Assembly (NCBI GenBank): GCA_026391115.1
Contig: JAPLER010000087.1
Location: forward strand, 1 to 10,504
Direction of reading: 5' to 3'
Length of the DNA: 10,504 nt
Source: Bacteroidota bacterium
GTDB taxonomy: Bacteria; Bacteroidota; Bacteroidia; Chitinophagales; Chitinophagaceae
Part shown: positions 1-8,413 of the stretch, piece after piece
Numbering within the stretch: position 1 is the first letter of the stretch
Layout of the letters: every line of letters begins with the position of its first letter
Made by a program: the position numbers and the translations under genes
Notes under the pieces: model-generated
The model's database searches: none
What the model was told of the DNA's origin: nothing
Seen by the model: only the letters and a program-made list of their open reading frames with translations

Positions 1-1
1 T

Positions 2-493
2 ATTAAAGAAGAAATAAAAAATACATCCTATAGTGTTACAGAAGATTTAAGATATTGTGATGGCTCTTATAATAAAAATGGATTTGTTGCGACACAAGGT
101 ATAAAGCTTGAATTTAATGTGAATATTGAAAAATTAAGCACTTTATTTATGAGCTTTGCAGATGAACCAAATAGCAAAATAACGTTTAATTATAACACAC
201 AGTTTTCGGATAAATTGGTTGAAAAAATTAGAGAAGAACTTATTGATACTGCCATAAAAGATGCTAAGAAAAAGGCAGACATTAATAGTCAATCCGCCAA
301 CTTAAAAGTTGTAGGAATTAAAAATATTACTTATAATAATATTTATCAAAATTATTCAAGTTCTCTTAATCGTGCGGATATGATGGCTGTTAAGTCTTCG
401 GAAACTGCAAAACCAACCTTGCCAGATATAAGTATGAATGAAACACAATTTACACAAACTGTCGATATTACATTTATTGCATCTCAAGAATAA
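2..493 (+). CDS. SIMPL-domain (DUF541) protein, 3' part only
   Basis: The frame is open from the left edge to the TAA at 491-493 (163 residues visible), so the true start lies outside the window and the GTG at 119 is internal. The visible part reads like the second half of a SIMPL (DUF541) domain. It has a YSVTEDLRY strand, then TQGIKLEFNVN, and then a helix with the family's characteristic run of AIKDAKKKAD followed by a VVGIKNITYN strand, and it ends in a beta strand (VDITFIAS). SIMPL proteins are usually periplasmic or membrane-anchored; their biochemical role is poorly defined. Any signal peptide would be upstream of the window. The gene ends 23 nt before the rsmE start on the same strand, so the two are probably co-transcribed. 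The family call rests on pattern recognition only and is fairly confident; the function is unknown. Confidence 0.8.
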   Translation: MKEEIKNTSYSVTEDLRYCDGSYNKNGFVATQGIKLEFNVNIEKLSTLFMSFADEPNSKITFNYNTQFSDKLVEKIREELIDTAIKDAKKKADINSQSANLKVVGIKNITYNNIYQNYSSSLNRADMMAVKSSETAKPTLPDISMNETQFTQTVDITFIASQE

Positions 494-516
494 TAGTATT
501 GTATTTAAACACAATA

Positions 517-1224
517 ATGCTACCATATTTCTACCATAAAGAACTTGATTCAATAAAACAACAATTTGTTTTAAACGAAGAAACAAGCAAGCATTGTGTG
601 CAGGTATTGCGTATGCAAAATGGCGAAAAACTGCAACTAACAAATGGTTTGGGATTACTATGCACAGTTGAAATTATTGAAGCTAATAAAAGAAATACCA
701 TTGTTAGAATAATAGAAAAGTCAGAAGTTAAAAGTCAAAACCAAAAAGTAATTATTGCAATTTCGTTATTAAAAAATGCCAGTAGATTTGAATGGTTTTT
801 AGAGAAAGCTTCAGAAATTGGAGTTACAGAAATTATACCTTTAATAAGTAAAAGAACTGAGCGTCAAAGTTTTAAATTTGATAGATTAAACAACATTGTA
901 GTAGCTGCTATGTTACAAAGTCAGCAAGCATTTTTGCCAATATTGCATCAACCAATCTATTATAATGATTTGTTTACTAATAAACTAATCAACCAATCTA
1001 CCAATAAGCTTATAGCACATTGTTTAGAAGAAAACAAAACACCAATAACCAAAGTTGAGAACAGTGATGATGTTATAATTTTAATTGGCCCAGAAGGAGA
1101 TTTTACACCAGAAGAAATTGAAATTGCTTTGCAAAATAATTTTAAACCGGTAACACTTGGAAATACAAGATTAAGAACAGAAACTGCAGGAATTGTTGCT
1201 GCTACTTTATTGGTAAATAAGTAA
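517..1224 (+). CDS. rsmE: 16S rRNA (uracil(1498)-N(3))-methyltransferase RsmE
   Basis: RsmE methylates N3 of U1498 in helix 44 of 16S rRNA on the assembled 30S subunit, using S-adenosylmethionine. The 235-residue product has the family's two parts. An N-terminal PUA-like RNA-binding region (about 1-70) contains SKHCVQVLRMQNGEKLQLTNG. A C-terminal SPOUT knotted methyltransferase domain shows EKASEIGVTEIIPLIS (96-111), IGPEGDFTPEE (190-200) and LGNTRLRTETAGIVAA (214-229), the last two forming the SAM-binding trefoil knot. The length is normal for the family. I chose the ATG at 517 because it gives MLPYFYHKEL, matching the usual start just before the first aromatic strand; an in-frame TTG at 499 would add six residues with no family support. 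The gene probably forms an operon with the SIMPL-domain gene upstream and ends 17 nt before a strong hairpin terminator. Confidence 0.95.
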   Translation: MLPYFYHKELDSIKQQFVLNEETSKHCVQVLRMQNGEKLQLTNGLGLLCTVEIIEANKRNTIVRIIEKSEVKSQNQKVIIAISLLKNASRFEWFLEKASEIGVTEIIPLISKRTERQSFKFDRLNNIVVAAMLQSQQAFLPILHQPIYYNDLFTNKLINQSTNKLIAHCLEENKTPITKVENSDDVIILIGPEGDFTPEEIEIALQNNFKPVTLGNTRLRTETAGIVAATLLVNK

Positions 1225-1241
1225 GTGCTTTTATAAAATAA

Positions 1242-1274
1242 AAAAAGGTTGATGAATTTTTCATCAACCTTTTT
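1242..1274. terminator. Bidirectional intrinsic terminator between rsmE and the 68-residue gene
   Basis: A perfect 15-bp stem (1242-1256 with 1260-1274) closes a 3-nt loop. The GGTTGATGA core is flanked by A5 on the left and T5 on the right, so either strand's transcript has a stem followed by a U tract. It lies between two converging genes, 17 nt after rsmE and 18 nt after the end of the small minus-strand gene, and can serve both. Confidence 0.93.
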
Positions 1275-1292
1275 GTTTAATAAGTTCTATGA

Positions 1293-1499
1293 CTAGAATC
1301 CTTTTTTAGCCACGCCATCAGCAATTGCTTGTAAGGCTTTAGCTTCTCCAAGTATTGCAGCCATTTTATTTCCTTTACCATCGTGTCCTGCAGCCATATA
1401 ACCACCACGTGCAGTTTTAGAAATTACAGCATCTTGCATTGGAACATTTTTTTCTTTTGTTTTTAAGCAATATGCTTTAATCATTTTACTTGTGTCCAT
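1293..1499 (-). CDS. Small DUF5679-like protein with zinc ligands mostly lost
   Basis: This is a 68-residue basic protein with no signal peptide or membrane segment, so probably cytoplasmic. Residues 7-46 follow the layout of DUF5679 small zinc-ribbon proteins: an AYCxK start (AYCLK, 9-13), a short basic stretch with VPMQDAVI (19-26), a TARGGYMAAG turn (29-38) and a GNKM strand (43-46). In the family as I recall it, the start is YCxxC and the later turn is CxxCG. Here only C11 remains: T14 replaces the second cysteine, and H39-D40-G41-K42-G43-N44 replaces the second pair. After this comes an Ala-rich helix (EAKALQAIADGVAKKGF) not typical of the core domain. It has its own candidate promoter and ends at a strong terminator, so it looks like an independent unit. 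That it is a real gene is likely from codon use and context; the family link is less sure and the function is unknown. Confidence 0.8.
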   Translation of the reverse strand: MDTSKMIKAYCLKTKEKNVPMQDAVISKTARGGYMAAGHDGKGNKMAAILGEAKALQAIADGVAKKGF

Positions 1500-1537
1500 T
1501 GTAATAAATTTTGGTTAGTAATAATTTTTGTAATGTG

Positions 1538-1568
1538 TAAAGATATTTGCAGCAAATTCTAACACAAA
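1538..1568 (-). promoter_or_regulatory. Candidate Bacteroidota-type promoter for the 68-residue gene
   Basis: On the minus strand, TTTG (1565-1568) is followed after 19 nt by TATCTTTA (1538-1545). This matches the Bacteroidota sigma-ABfr pattern TTTG-N(17-23)-TAnnTTTG except for the last base. It would put the transcript start near 1530 and give a 5' leader of about 30 nt. In such AT-rich DNA partial matches are common, so this is only a candidate. Confidence 0.4.
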
Positions 1569-1638
1569 TAAAATTATTAACATTTTATTTATCCTTAAAA
1601 TTGAAATAATCGTTATTTATTTATTTGCATAGCAAATC

Positions 1639-2409
1639 TTATTTTTTTAACTCCAGATAAATAGGACAATGGTCGCTGTGTTTTACATCATCATAAATAG
1701 TTGCAGACTTTATTTGTTTTTCCAAATCCTTTGAAACACAGATATAGTCAATTCTCCAGCCTTTATTTTGTAAACGCACACTTGGAAAGCGTTGACTCCA
1801 CCAACTGTATTTATGTGTAGTATCTGGATTACAGAATCTAAATGTATCTATAAAACCACTATCCAAAAAAGTAGTCATCCAATCTCTTTCTTCTGGCAAA
1901 AATCCACTTGATTTTTTATTGCCTTTAGGGTCGTGAATGTCAATTTCTTTATGTGCAATATTATAATCGCCACAAATGATCAGTTTTTTCCTTGTCTTCT
2001 TTAAATCATTTACAAAACCCAAAAATTCATCTAGCCATTGGTATTTATACGTTTGTCTTTCATCTCCACTTGTGCCGCTTGGGTAATAGCAATTTAATAA
2101 AGTAATATCATCAAAATCAAGCCTGATAAGCCTTCCTTCAAAATCACTTACTTCAAACTTATTGCCATAAACAACATTGGTGGGTGTTTTTTTTGTTAAT
2201 ACACACACACCACTATAGCCTTTTTTTTGTGCAGAAAACCAGTAATGTTCATAGCCCAGTTTTTCAATTTCACTCATATCAACATCTTCTTTTTGAGCCT
2301 TGGTTTCTTGTATGCAAATAATATCGGCAGGATTTGTTGTTAACCAATCTATGAATCCTTTTTTAATAGCAGCCCTTATTCCATTGGTGTTGTAAGAAAT
2401 AATACGCAT
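1639..2409 (-). CDS. xth: Exodeoxyribonuclease III (AP endonuclease, EEP family)
   Basis: This enzyme incises DNA 5' to abasic sites and removes 3' blocking groups during base excision repair, and has double-strand 3'-5' exonuclease activity. The 256-residue product is normal length for the ExoIII family and has its full set of motifs. They are N7 in ISYNTNGIRAA, the metal-binding E35 in CIQETKA, YSGVCVLTK (65-73), Y109 in NCYYPSG, D148 and N150 in GDYNIAHKEIDIHDP, the GFLPEERDWM segment (169-178), D221 in WRIDYICVS, and the closing SDHCPIYLEL with D246 and H247. It starts at ATG with MRIISYN, the usual beginning. The gene is divergent from the amino acid permease, with a 74-bp gap. A separate candidate promoter for the small gene downstream suggests xth need not be in an operon with it. 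The protein should be cytoplasmic. Confidence 0.96.
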   Translation of the reverse strand: MRIISYNTNGIRAAIKKGFIDWLTTNPADIICIQETKAQKEDVDMSEIEKLGYEHYWFSAQKKGYSGVCVLTKKTPTNVVYGNKFEVSDFEGRLIRLDFDDITLLNCYYPSGTSGDERQTYKYQWLDEFLGFVNDLKKTRKKLIICGDYNIAHKEIDIHDPKGNKKSSGFLPEERDWMTTFLDSGFIDTFRFCNPDTTHKYSWWSQRFPSVRLQNKGWRIDYICVSKDLEKQIKSATIYDDVKHSDHCPIYLELKK

Positions 2410-2483
2410 TTGAATTTGTTTTAAAATTTGATTGTAAAGATTAAATGCTTTGTTTTACTTTTCAAAACTATAATTAAAACATA

Positions 2484-3815
2484 ATGCAACCTAAACAACA
2501 AATTGGTTTATTTTCTTTTACAATGATTGTTGTAAGTCTTGTAATTGGCATGGGCATTTTTGGTTCAGTATCAGCTTCTGCAAAAGAAGCTATTGCACCA
2601 AGTGTTTATTTTAGTGCTTGGATTATTGGTGGCATTATTACCTTGTTTGGTGCACTTACGTTGGCAGAAATTGGTAGCAGAACGCCCAATACTGGCGGCA
2701 TTTACAAGGTTTTTAGTTATGCCTATCATCCAAGTATTGCATTTGCATTTAATTGTATTATTTCTGTAAGTAATGCATCGGCAGTTGGTGGTATCGCTAT
2801 TGTTGGTTGCAATTATTTAGCAAAATTATTTCCTCAATATCAGTTTAGTAATTTGCAAATTGTATTAGCAAGCAGCTTGATTGTGATGGTGTTTTATGGC
2901 GTTAATTTATTAGGTATTAAAACAAGTAGTTTAATTCAAAATATTTTAATGACTATAAAAATTGGGATGGTTTTACTGCTCATTAGTTGTTTATTTTTTA
3001 CCAATGATTATGCACCTCAAAATATTTTACAACACACCAATACTACAACAAATAATTTAAGCTGGATACAAAGTTTAGGAATATGCTTAATAGCTGTAAG
3101 TTTTAGCTACAGCGGTTATCAGCAAACTATCAACTTTGGTAACGAAATAAAAAATCCCACTAAAAATATCCCTCGAGCTATATTTTTTGGTATGGCAATT
3201 ATTATTGCTTTGTATCTTTTAGTTACGCTAAGTTATTATTTGGTATTAGGGTTTGATACTATTAAAAACGAAAAAGAAATTGCTTTCACATTGGTAAATA
3301 AAGTATTTGGAATGGCAGGTGCAAAAGTGTTTACAATATTAATATTTATTGGTGCTTTGGCTTATGTAAACGTAATGCTTTTAAGCAACCCAACAGTTTT
3401 TTATGCAATGGGGCAAGATGGAAGTTTGCCAAAAGTATTTGCAAAAAAAAATATAAAAACAGAAGTAACTACCCTAGCCCTAAGTGCATTTACTGCAATT
3501 GTTATCGTCATTATATTCTTTGCAAAAAAGTTTGAAACCATTTTAAACTTCTCTATCTTTTTAGATTGCTTTGGAATGGTAGCCAATGTTGCAGCTATAT
3601 TTATTATTCGAAAACGCACCCAAAACCTTGATACTAGAGGTATTTATACATTAAAATGGTTGTATCCTTTAGCTCCAATTATTTTTATTATCGCTTATTT
3701 ATTTGTTGGAATTAGCATCACTATTGCAGATTATAAAACTGCACTTGTTGGATTATATGTTTTGGTAGGTTTTGTATTACTTTACTTTTTATGCAAAAAA
3801 AAGGCTCTGCATTAG
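2484..3815 (+). CDS. APC-superfamily amino acid permease
   Basis: The 443-residue integral membrane protein shows about twelve hydrophobic segments, near residues 8-28, 41-62, 85-112, 123-144, 153-172, 197-216, 233-256, 278-308, 328-347, 353-374, 392-415 and 420-438. Two motifs place it in the amino acid-polyamine-organocation superfamily, close to the LAT (SLC7-like) branch. One is the broken TM1 with GMGIFG (22-27), where the substrate's backbone binds. The other is TM6 with FSYSGYQQ followed by NEIKNPTKNIPRAI (220-233), the typical E-x-x-N-P-x-x-x-[IL]-P loop. GALTLAEIGSRTPNTGGIY (56-74) after TM2 also fits. Substrate and coupling (proton symport or exchange) cannot be read from the sequence. 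The gene stands alone on its strand. Its last codons (KKKALH) lie inside the downstream terminator. Confidence 0.93.
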   Translation: MQPKQQIGLFSFTMIVVSLVIGMGIFGSVSASAKEAIAPSVYFSAWIIGGIITLFGALTLAEIGSRTPNTGGIYKVFSYAYHPSIAFAFNCIISVSNASAVGGIAIVGCNYLAKLFPQYQFSNLQIVLASSLIVMVFYGVNLLGIKTSSLIQNILMTIKIGMVLLLISCLFFTNDYAPQNILQHTNTTTNNLSWIQSLGICLIAVSFSYSGYQQTINFGNEIKNPTKNIPRAIFFGMAIIIALYLLVTLSYYLVLGFDTIKNEKEIAFTLVNKVFGMAGAKVFTILIFIGALAYVNVMLLSNPTVFYAMGQDGSLPKVFAKKNIKTEVTTLALSAFTAIVIVIIFFAKKFETILNFSIFLDCFGMVANVAAIFIIRKRTQNLDTRGIYTLKWLYPLAPIIFIIAYLFVGISITIADYKTALVGLYVLVGFVLLYFLCKKKALH

Positions 3816-3828
3816 CAGAACCTTTTTT
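3797..3828. terminator. Bidirectional terminator between permease and rpoC, overlapping the permease stop
   Basis: A6-GG (3797-3804) pairs with CC-T6 (3821-3828), and TCTGC (3806-3810) pairs with GCAGA (3815-3819) around an ATTA loop. There is one internal mismatch (C3805/A3820). Each strand ends in a T tract. The left arm and loop are the last codons and TAG stop (3813-3815) of the permease, and rpoC ends only 33 nt beyond, so one element serves both converging genes. Confidence 0.88.
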
Positions 3829-3860
3829 ATCTTACTTAGTCCGAAAACAAGACGTTTAAT

Positions 3861-6800
3861 TTATTCTTCATCATCGAAGTTAAATGCTTCTCTACTAGCT
3901 GCAAGTACTTCGTATTCTTCTTTACTTCCTACAATCATATTATCAAATTCTCTCATACCTGTACCAGCAGGAATTAAATGTCCAGTGATAACATTTTCTT
4001 TCAATCCTAACATACCATCCATTTTACCATTAATAGCAGCCTGGCTTAATACCTTTGTTGTTTCTTGGAAAGAAGCAGCAGAAATCCAGCTTGGTACACC
4101 TAATGACGCTTTTGTAATACCTAACAATACTGGAGTTGCAGTTGCAGGTTTTGCATCACGCACTTCAATAGTTTTTTTATCAGATCTACGTAAAATAGAA
4201 TTTTCTTCTCTCAATTCACGCAAAGTTACTATTTGACCAGCACGCATTTTTGTACTTTCACCAGCATCAATTACAACTTTTTTGTCGTAAATTCTATCAT
4301 TCTCAGTAACAAAATCAAATCTGTCTTCTAAATCTTCTTCTAAGAATTTAGTATCACCAGCATCTTTAATTTCTACTTTTTTCATCATTTGACGAACAAT
4401 TACTTCAATATGCTTGTCATTTATACGCACACCTTGTAAACGATACACCTCTTGAATTTCATTTACAACATATTCTTGCACTGCAAATGGACCTTTGATA
4501 TTTAAAATATCATAAGGAGCAATTTGACCATCAGATAAAGCATTTCCAGCTTTAATATAATCGCCATCTTGAACAAGAATTTGGCGAGTTAATGGAACAA
4601 GATATTTTTTTGTAGAATCGTCTTTGCTTGTAATTACAATTTCTCTATTACCACGTTTTACTGCACCAAATGCAACAACGCCATCAATTTCGCAAACAAT
4701 AGCAGGATTACCAGGATTACGTGCTTCAAACAATTCAGTCACACGAGGAAGACCCCCTGTAATATCTCTTAATTTACCTAATACACGTGGTATTTTTACC
4801 ATTACCTGACCCGCTTTTACAGTATCGCCTTCATCTATAACGATATGGCTACCTACTGGCAAGTTATAATGTTTTTCATCTTTACCATTAACAATAATGG
4901 TAGGAATTTTTGTTTTATCTTTTGTTTCAATTACTACTTTTTCTCTATGTCCTGTTTGGTCATCAGCCTCATCTCTGTAGGTAATACCATCTAAGATTGC
5001 ATCAAATTGAATAGTACCATTTTGTTCTGCAACAATTACATTGTTAAATGGATCCCAAGTGCAAATCATATCGCCTTTTTTCACTTTTTGTCCATCTTTT
5101 ACAACTAATGTAGAACCATAAGGAACATTATTTGTAATCAATAACTTATCAGCTTTTACATCTGTAATTCTTACTTCACCTGTACGTCCAATTACTATTT
5201 GAACTTTATCGCCTTCATTATTTAATGCAGATACTGTACGTAATCCATCAAACTGAATTGTACCATCAAAACGAGCAGCCAAACCATTTTCAATACTTGC
5301 ACTACCAGCAACCCCACCCACGTGGAAAGTACGTAATGTAAGCTGTGTACCAGGTTCACCAATTGATTGTGCAGCAATAATACCAACAGCATCGCCACGT
5401 TGAGCTAAATAACCTGTTGCCAAGTTTTTACCATAACATTTAACACAAACGCCACGTTTTGCTTCGCAGGTTAATACACTACGAATTTCAACTGCATCTA
5501 TACCACACTCTTCTATTTGTTTTGCAACATCTGCACTTATTTCTTCGCCAGCTTTGATAATTAATTTATCTGTTACTGGATCAAATACATCGTGAAGAGA
5601 AGTTCTACCTTCAATTCTATCTGCTAAATTTTCAATTACATCTTCATTATCTTTTAATGCAGATGTATTGATACCACGCAATGTGCCGCAATCTTCATCT
5701 GCAATAACAACATCTTGTGCAACGTCAACCAATCTTCTTGTTAAGTAACCAGCATCTGCTGTTTTTAACGCTGTATCGGCAAGACCTTTACGAGCACCAT
5801 GCGTAGAAATGAAGTAATCCAATACATTCAATCCACCTTTAAAGTTAGAAAGAATTGGATTTTCAATTACCTCGCTACCTGTGCTACCACTTTTTCTTGG
5901 TTTAGCCATCAATCCACGAATACCTACAAGCTGTTTTACCTGTGTTTTAGAACCCCTTGCTCCACTATCAAGCATCATAAAAACAGAGTTGAAACCTTGT
6001 TTATCTGCTGCCATTTCCTTAATTAAGGTATCTGTAATTCTAGTATCTACTCTACCCCAAATATCAATAACTTGATTATAACGCTCGTTATTGGTAATTA
6101 AACCCATATTGTAGTTTTCCCAAGCTTCTTCAACTTCTGCTTTTGCTCCATCTAACAACTCTTGCTTTAAATCTGGAACAATAAGGTCGTTTACACTAAA
6201 GCTCAATCCACCTCTAAATGCCATTCTAAATCCTAATGTTTTAATATCATCAAGGAATTTAGCTGTTTTAGGTACATTGGTAATTTTAATGATATCGCCA
6301 ATAATATCTCGTAGGTTCTTTTTAGTTAATAGTGCATTTACAAAACCTACTTCTTCTGGTACAAATTGGTTGAATAAAACACGACCAACTGTTGTTTCTA
6401 TTATTTTCTTCTCTATCTTACCATCTATTCTTACATTGGTTTTGATTTTGATATTGGCATGCAAGTCAACAATATTTTCATTATATGCAATAACAACCTC
6501 GTCAATGTTATAGAATATTTTACCTTGACCTCTCACCACTTCTGTTTCAGTAGTTTTCTTAGGCTTAGTCATATAGTACAAACCAAGTACCATGTCCTGA
6601 GAAGGTAGTGTAATAGGCGTACCATTTTGTGGATTCAAAATATTGTGCGAGGCTAACATTAATAACTGTGCTTCTAATATAGCTGCACTGCTTAATGGAA
6701 CGTGAACCGCCATTTGGTCACCATCGAAATCGGCATTGAAAGATGCTGTTACCAATGGATGCAATTGAATCGCCTTTCCTTCAACTAATTTTGGTTGGAA

Positions 6801-8147
6801 AGATTGGATTGACAATCTGTGTAGTGTTGGGGCACGATTCAATAAGATTGGATGGCCTTTTAATATATTTTCTAAGATATCCCAAATAACTGCTTCTTTT
6901 TTATCAACTAATTTCTTAGCAGATTTTACAGTCTTTACAATACCTCTTTCAATTAACTTACGAATAACAAATGGTTTGAACAATTCAGCTGCCATATCTT
7001 TTGGTAAACCACACTCATGCATTTTCATTTCTGGTCCAACTACAATAACAGAACGACCTGAATAATCCACACGTTTACCTAATAAGTTTTGACGGAAACG
7101 ACCTTGTTTACCTTTAAGTACATCACTCAAAGATTTTAAAGCACGACCTCCATCTGCTTTTACAGCATTTGATTTACGGGAATTATCAAATAAAGAATCC
7201 ATTGCTTCTTGCAACATCCTTTTCTCGTTTCTCAAGATTACTTCTGGAGCTTTAATCTCCATCAATCTTTTTAAACGATTGTTTCTAATGATAACACGAC
7301 GATATAAGTCATTTAAATCAGAAGAAGCAAAACGTCCACCATCTAAAGGCACTAATGGTCTTAATTCTGGTGGAATAACTGGTATGTATTGCATTACCAT
7401 CCATTCTGGGCGGTTGGTAATTCTTTCAGAACTATCTCTAAATGCTTCTACAACACTTAAACGTTTTAAAGCATCTGCCTTACGTTGTTGAGAAGTTTCG
7501 GTAGCAGCAGCATTACGTAACTGATAACTTAACTCGTCTAGGTCTAAACGATTTAATAAATCACTTACAGCCTCAGCACCCATTTTAGCAATGAATTTTT
7601 GTGGATCTTCGTCTGGTAAGTATTGGTTGTCTTTTGGAAGATTATCCATAATATCCATATACTCTTCTTCACTCAATAAATCTCCTACACCCAAGCTATC
7701 TTTTACACCACCTTGTATTACTACATAACGCTCGTAGTAAACAATGCTTTCTATTTTTTTAGAACTCATTCCTAATAAATAACCAATTTTATTAGGCAAA
7801 CTTTTGAAGTACCAAATATGCACCACAGGAACAACTAGTTTAACGTGTCCCATTCTTTCTCTACGTACTTTTTTCTCTGTAACTTCAACACCACATCTGT
7901 CACACACAATACCCTTATAACGAATACGCTTGTATTTACCACAAGCACATTCAAAATCTTTTACTGGCCCAAATATTCTTTCGCAAAACAAACCATCTCT
8001 TTCTGGTTTATAAGTACGATAGTTAATAGTTTCTGGTTTTAATACTTCGCCAAAACTTCTTTCTAAGATAGAATCTGGAGAGGCAAGGCTAATAGTGATT
8101 TGCGAGAAGGAGCTCTTGGTGCGATTGATTTCTTTTTTTAGTGCCAT
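3861..8147 (-). CDS. rpoC: DNA-directed RNA polymerase subunit beta'
   Basis: This is the beta' subunit of RNA polymerase and carries the catalytic magnesium. The 1428-residue product is complete. It has a zinc site of C67, C69, C82 and C85 in the clamp, RQNLLGKRVDYSGRSVIVVGP (352-372), and the catalytic NADFDGD (471-477) with D473, D475 and D477. SVFMMLDSGARGSKTQVKQLVGIRGLMAKP (721-750) is followed by the bridge-helix region (about 778-815). A second zinc site is formed by C820, C894, C901 and C904. The trigger loop begins EPGTQLTLRTFHVGG (931-945) and is interrupted by a beta-rich insertion (about 946-1130) in the position of the E. coli SI3 domain, after which GGLPRVTELFEARNP (1131-1145) resumes the core. 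The start MALKKEINR lies at the usual distance from the clamp. Unusually, rpoB is not directly upstream: the next 587 bp are gene-free and then a type IX secretion gene follows. The gene has its own promoter candidate. Confidence 0.98.
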   Translation of the reverse strand: MALKKEINRTKSSFSQITISLASPDSILERSFGEVLKPETINYRTYKPERDGLFCERIFGPVKDFECACGKYKRIRYKGIVCDRCGVEVTEKKVRRERMGHVKLVVPVVHIWYFKSLPNKIGYLLGMSSKKIESIVYYERYVVIQGGVKDSLGVGDLLSEEEYMDIMDNLPKDNQYLPDEDPQKFIAKMGAEAVSDLLNRLDLDELSYQLRNAAATETSQQRKADALKRLSVVEAFRDSSERITNRPEWMVMQYIPVIPPELRPLVPLDGGRFASSDLNDLYRRVIIRNNRLKRLMEIKAPEVILRNEKRMLQEAMDSLFDNSRKSNAVKADGGRALKSLSDVLKGKQGRFRQNLLGKRVDYSGRSVIVVGPEMKMHECGLPKDMAAELFKPFVIRKLIERGIVKTVKSAKKLVDKKEAVIWDILENILKGHPILLNRAPTLHRLSIQSFQPKLVEGKAIQLHPLVTASFNADFDGDQMAVHVPLSSAAILEAQLLMLASHNILNPQNGTPITLPSQDMVLGLYYMTKPKKTTETEVVRGQGKIFYNIDEVVIAYNENIVDLHANIKIKTNVRIDGKIEKKIIETTVGRVLFNQFVPEEVGFVNALLTKKNLRDIIGDIIKITNVPKTAKFLDDIKTLGFRMAFRGGLSFSVNDLIVPDLKQELLDGAKAEVEEAWENYNMGLITNNERYNQVIDIWGRVDTRITDTLIKEMAADKQGFNSVFMMLDSGARGSKTQVKQLVGIRGLMAKPRKSGSTGSEVIENPILSNFKGGLNVLDYFISTHGARKGLADTALKTADAGYLTRRLVDVAQDVVIADEDCGTLRGINTSALKDNEDVIENLADRIEGRTSLHDVFDPVTDKLIIKAGEEISADVAKQIEECGIDAVEIRSVLTCEAKRGVCVKCYGKNLATGYLAQRGDAVGIIAAQSIGEPGTQLTLRTFHVGGVAGSASIENGLAARFDGTIQFDGLRTVSALNNEGDKVQIVIGRTGEVRITDVKADKLLITNNVPYGSTLVVKDGQKVKKGDMICTWDPFNNVIVAEQNGTIQFDAILDGITYRDEADDQTGHREKVVIETKDKTKIPTIIVNGKDEKHYNLPVGSHIVIDEGDTVKAGQVMVKIPRVLGKLRDITGGLPRVTELFEARNPGNPAIVCEIDGVVAFGAVKRGNREIVITSKDDSTKKYLVPLTRQILVQDGDYIKAGNALSDGQIAPYDILNIKGPFAVQEYVVNEIQEVYRLQGVRINDKHIEVIVRQMMKKVEIKDAGDTKFLEEDLEDRFDFVTENDRIYDKKVVIDAGESTKMRAGQIVTLRELREENSILRRSDKKTIEVRDAKPATATPVLLGITKASLGVPSWISAASFQETTKVLSQAAINGKMDGMLGLKENVITGHLIPAGTGMREFDNMIVGSKEEYEVLAASREAFNFDDEE

Positions 8148-8193
8148 AAAGCGTATTTAATATTTTAATATTTACTATGTATATGCACATTCA

Positions 8194-8215
8194 TTTTACT
8201 ACATATGTAGCAAAA
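8194..8215. repeat. 22-bp inverted repeat in the rpoC leader
   Basis: The core CTACATATGTAG (8199-8210) is a perfect 12-bp palindrome. It is flanked by one mismatched position and then TTTT/AAAA, giving 10 of 11 paired positions. It lies 47-68 bp before the rpoC start codon. It could be an operator for a dimeric regulator or a small RNA hairpin; nothing in the sequence decides between these. Confidence 0.55.
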
Positions 8216-8282
8216 TAATTTGAATGTTTAATCTGGTTATTAGTTCCTTGTAGCTTGGGGTTTGAATGACTTAGTTTTATAT

Positions 8283-8303
8283 TGCCTCTAAGACTTAAAG
8301 GCA
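8283..8303. repeat. Hairpin-forming inverted repeat in the rpoC leader
   Basis: TGCCTCTAAG (8283-8292) and CTTAAAGGCA (8294-8303) are complementary, with one position that is a G-U wobble in the rpoC-sense RNA. This gives a stem of about 9 bp with a tight 3-nt loop. On the plus strand it is followed by CTCTTTTT and so resembles a terminator for leftward-facing neighbours' antisense transcripts. On the rpoC-sense strand there is no U tract, so it would be a leader stem rather than a terminator. Confidence 0.5.
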
Positions 8304-8379
8304 CTCTTTTTATTGCAGTGAATAAGAAGAAATATAACCCATTTTTTAAAAAGATACTACTAACCAAATTTAGAGTTGG

Positions 8380-8413
8380 CAAAAGTAGGGGTTTTGTGGA
8401 TAACTTATTTAAA
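8380..8413 (-). promoter_or_regulatory. Probable rpoC promoter (Bacteroidota type)
   Basis: On the minus strand, TACTTTTG (8380-8387) is an exact match to the TAnnTTTG -7 element and is followed by C, as is common in this phylum. A TTTA (8410-8413) lies 22 nt upstream, one base off the TTTG -33 element. Transcription would begin near 8373 and give a leader of about 225 nt before the rpoC ATG. It is the best promoter match I found in the window. Confidence 0.6.

Noticed and set aside
119..121. GTG as start of the first gene
   Set aside because: The frame is open to the left edge, and the residues before it continue the SIMPL pattern, so this codon is an internal valine.
499..516. TTG start for rsmE at 499
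   Set aside because: It adds six residues (MYLNTI) with no family support; the ATG at 517 gives the usual RsmE start.
1623..1637. Hairpin ATTTGC-ATA-GCAAAT after xth as a terminator
   Set aside because: The stem is only 6 bp and AT-rich, with no U tract in the xth direction.
2410..2483. Promoters for xth and the permease in the divergent gap
   Set aside because: Only weak matches are present: on the minus strand a TTTTG about 19 nt before TAATCTTTA, and on the plus strand no properly spaced TTTG/TAnnTTTG pair. I could not support either call.
3772..4236. 154-codon plus-strand frame antisense to the rpoC end
   Set aside because: It is a shadow of rpoC on the other strand and crosses the shared terminator.
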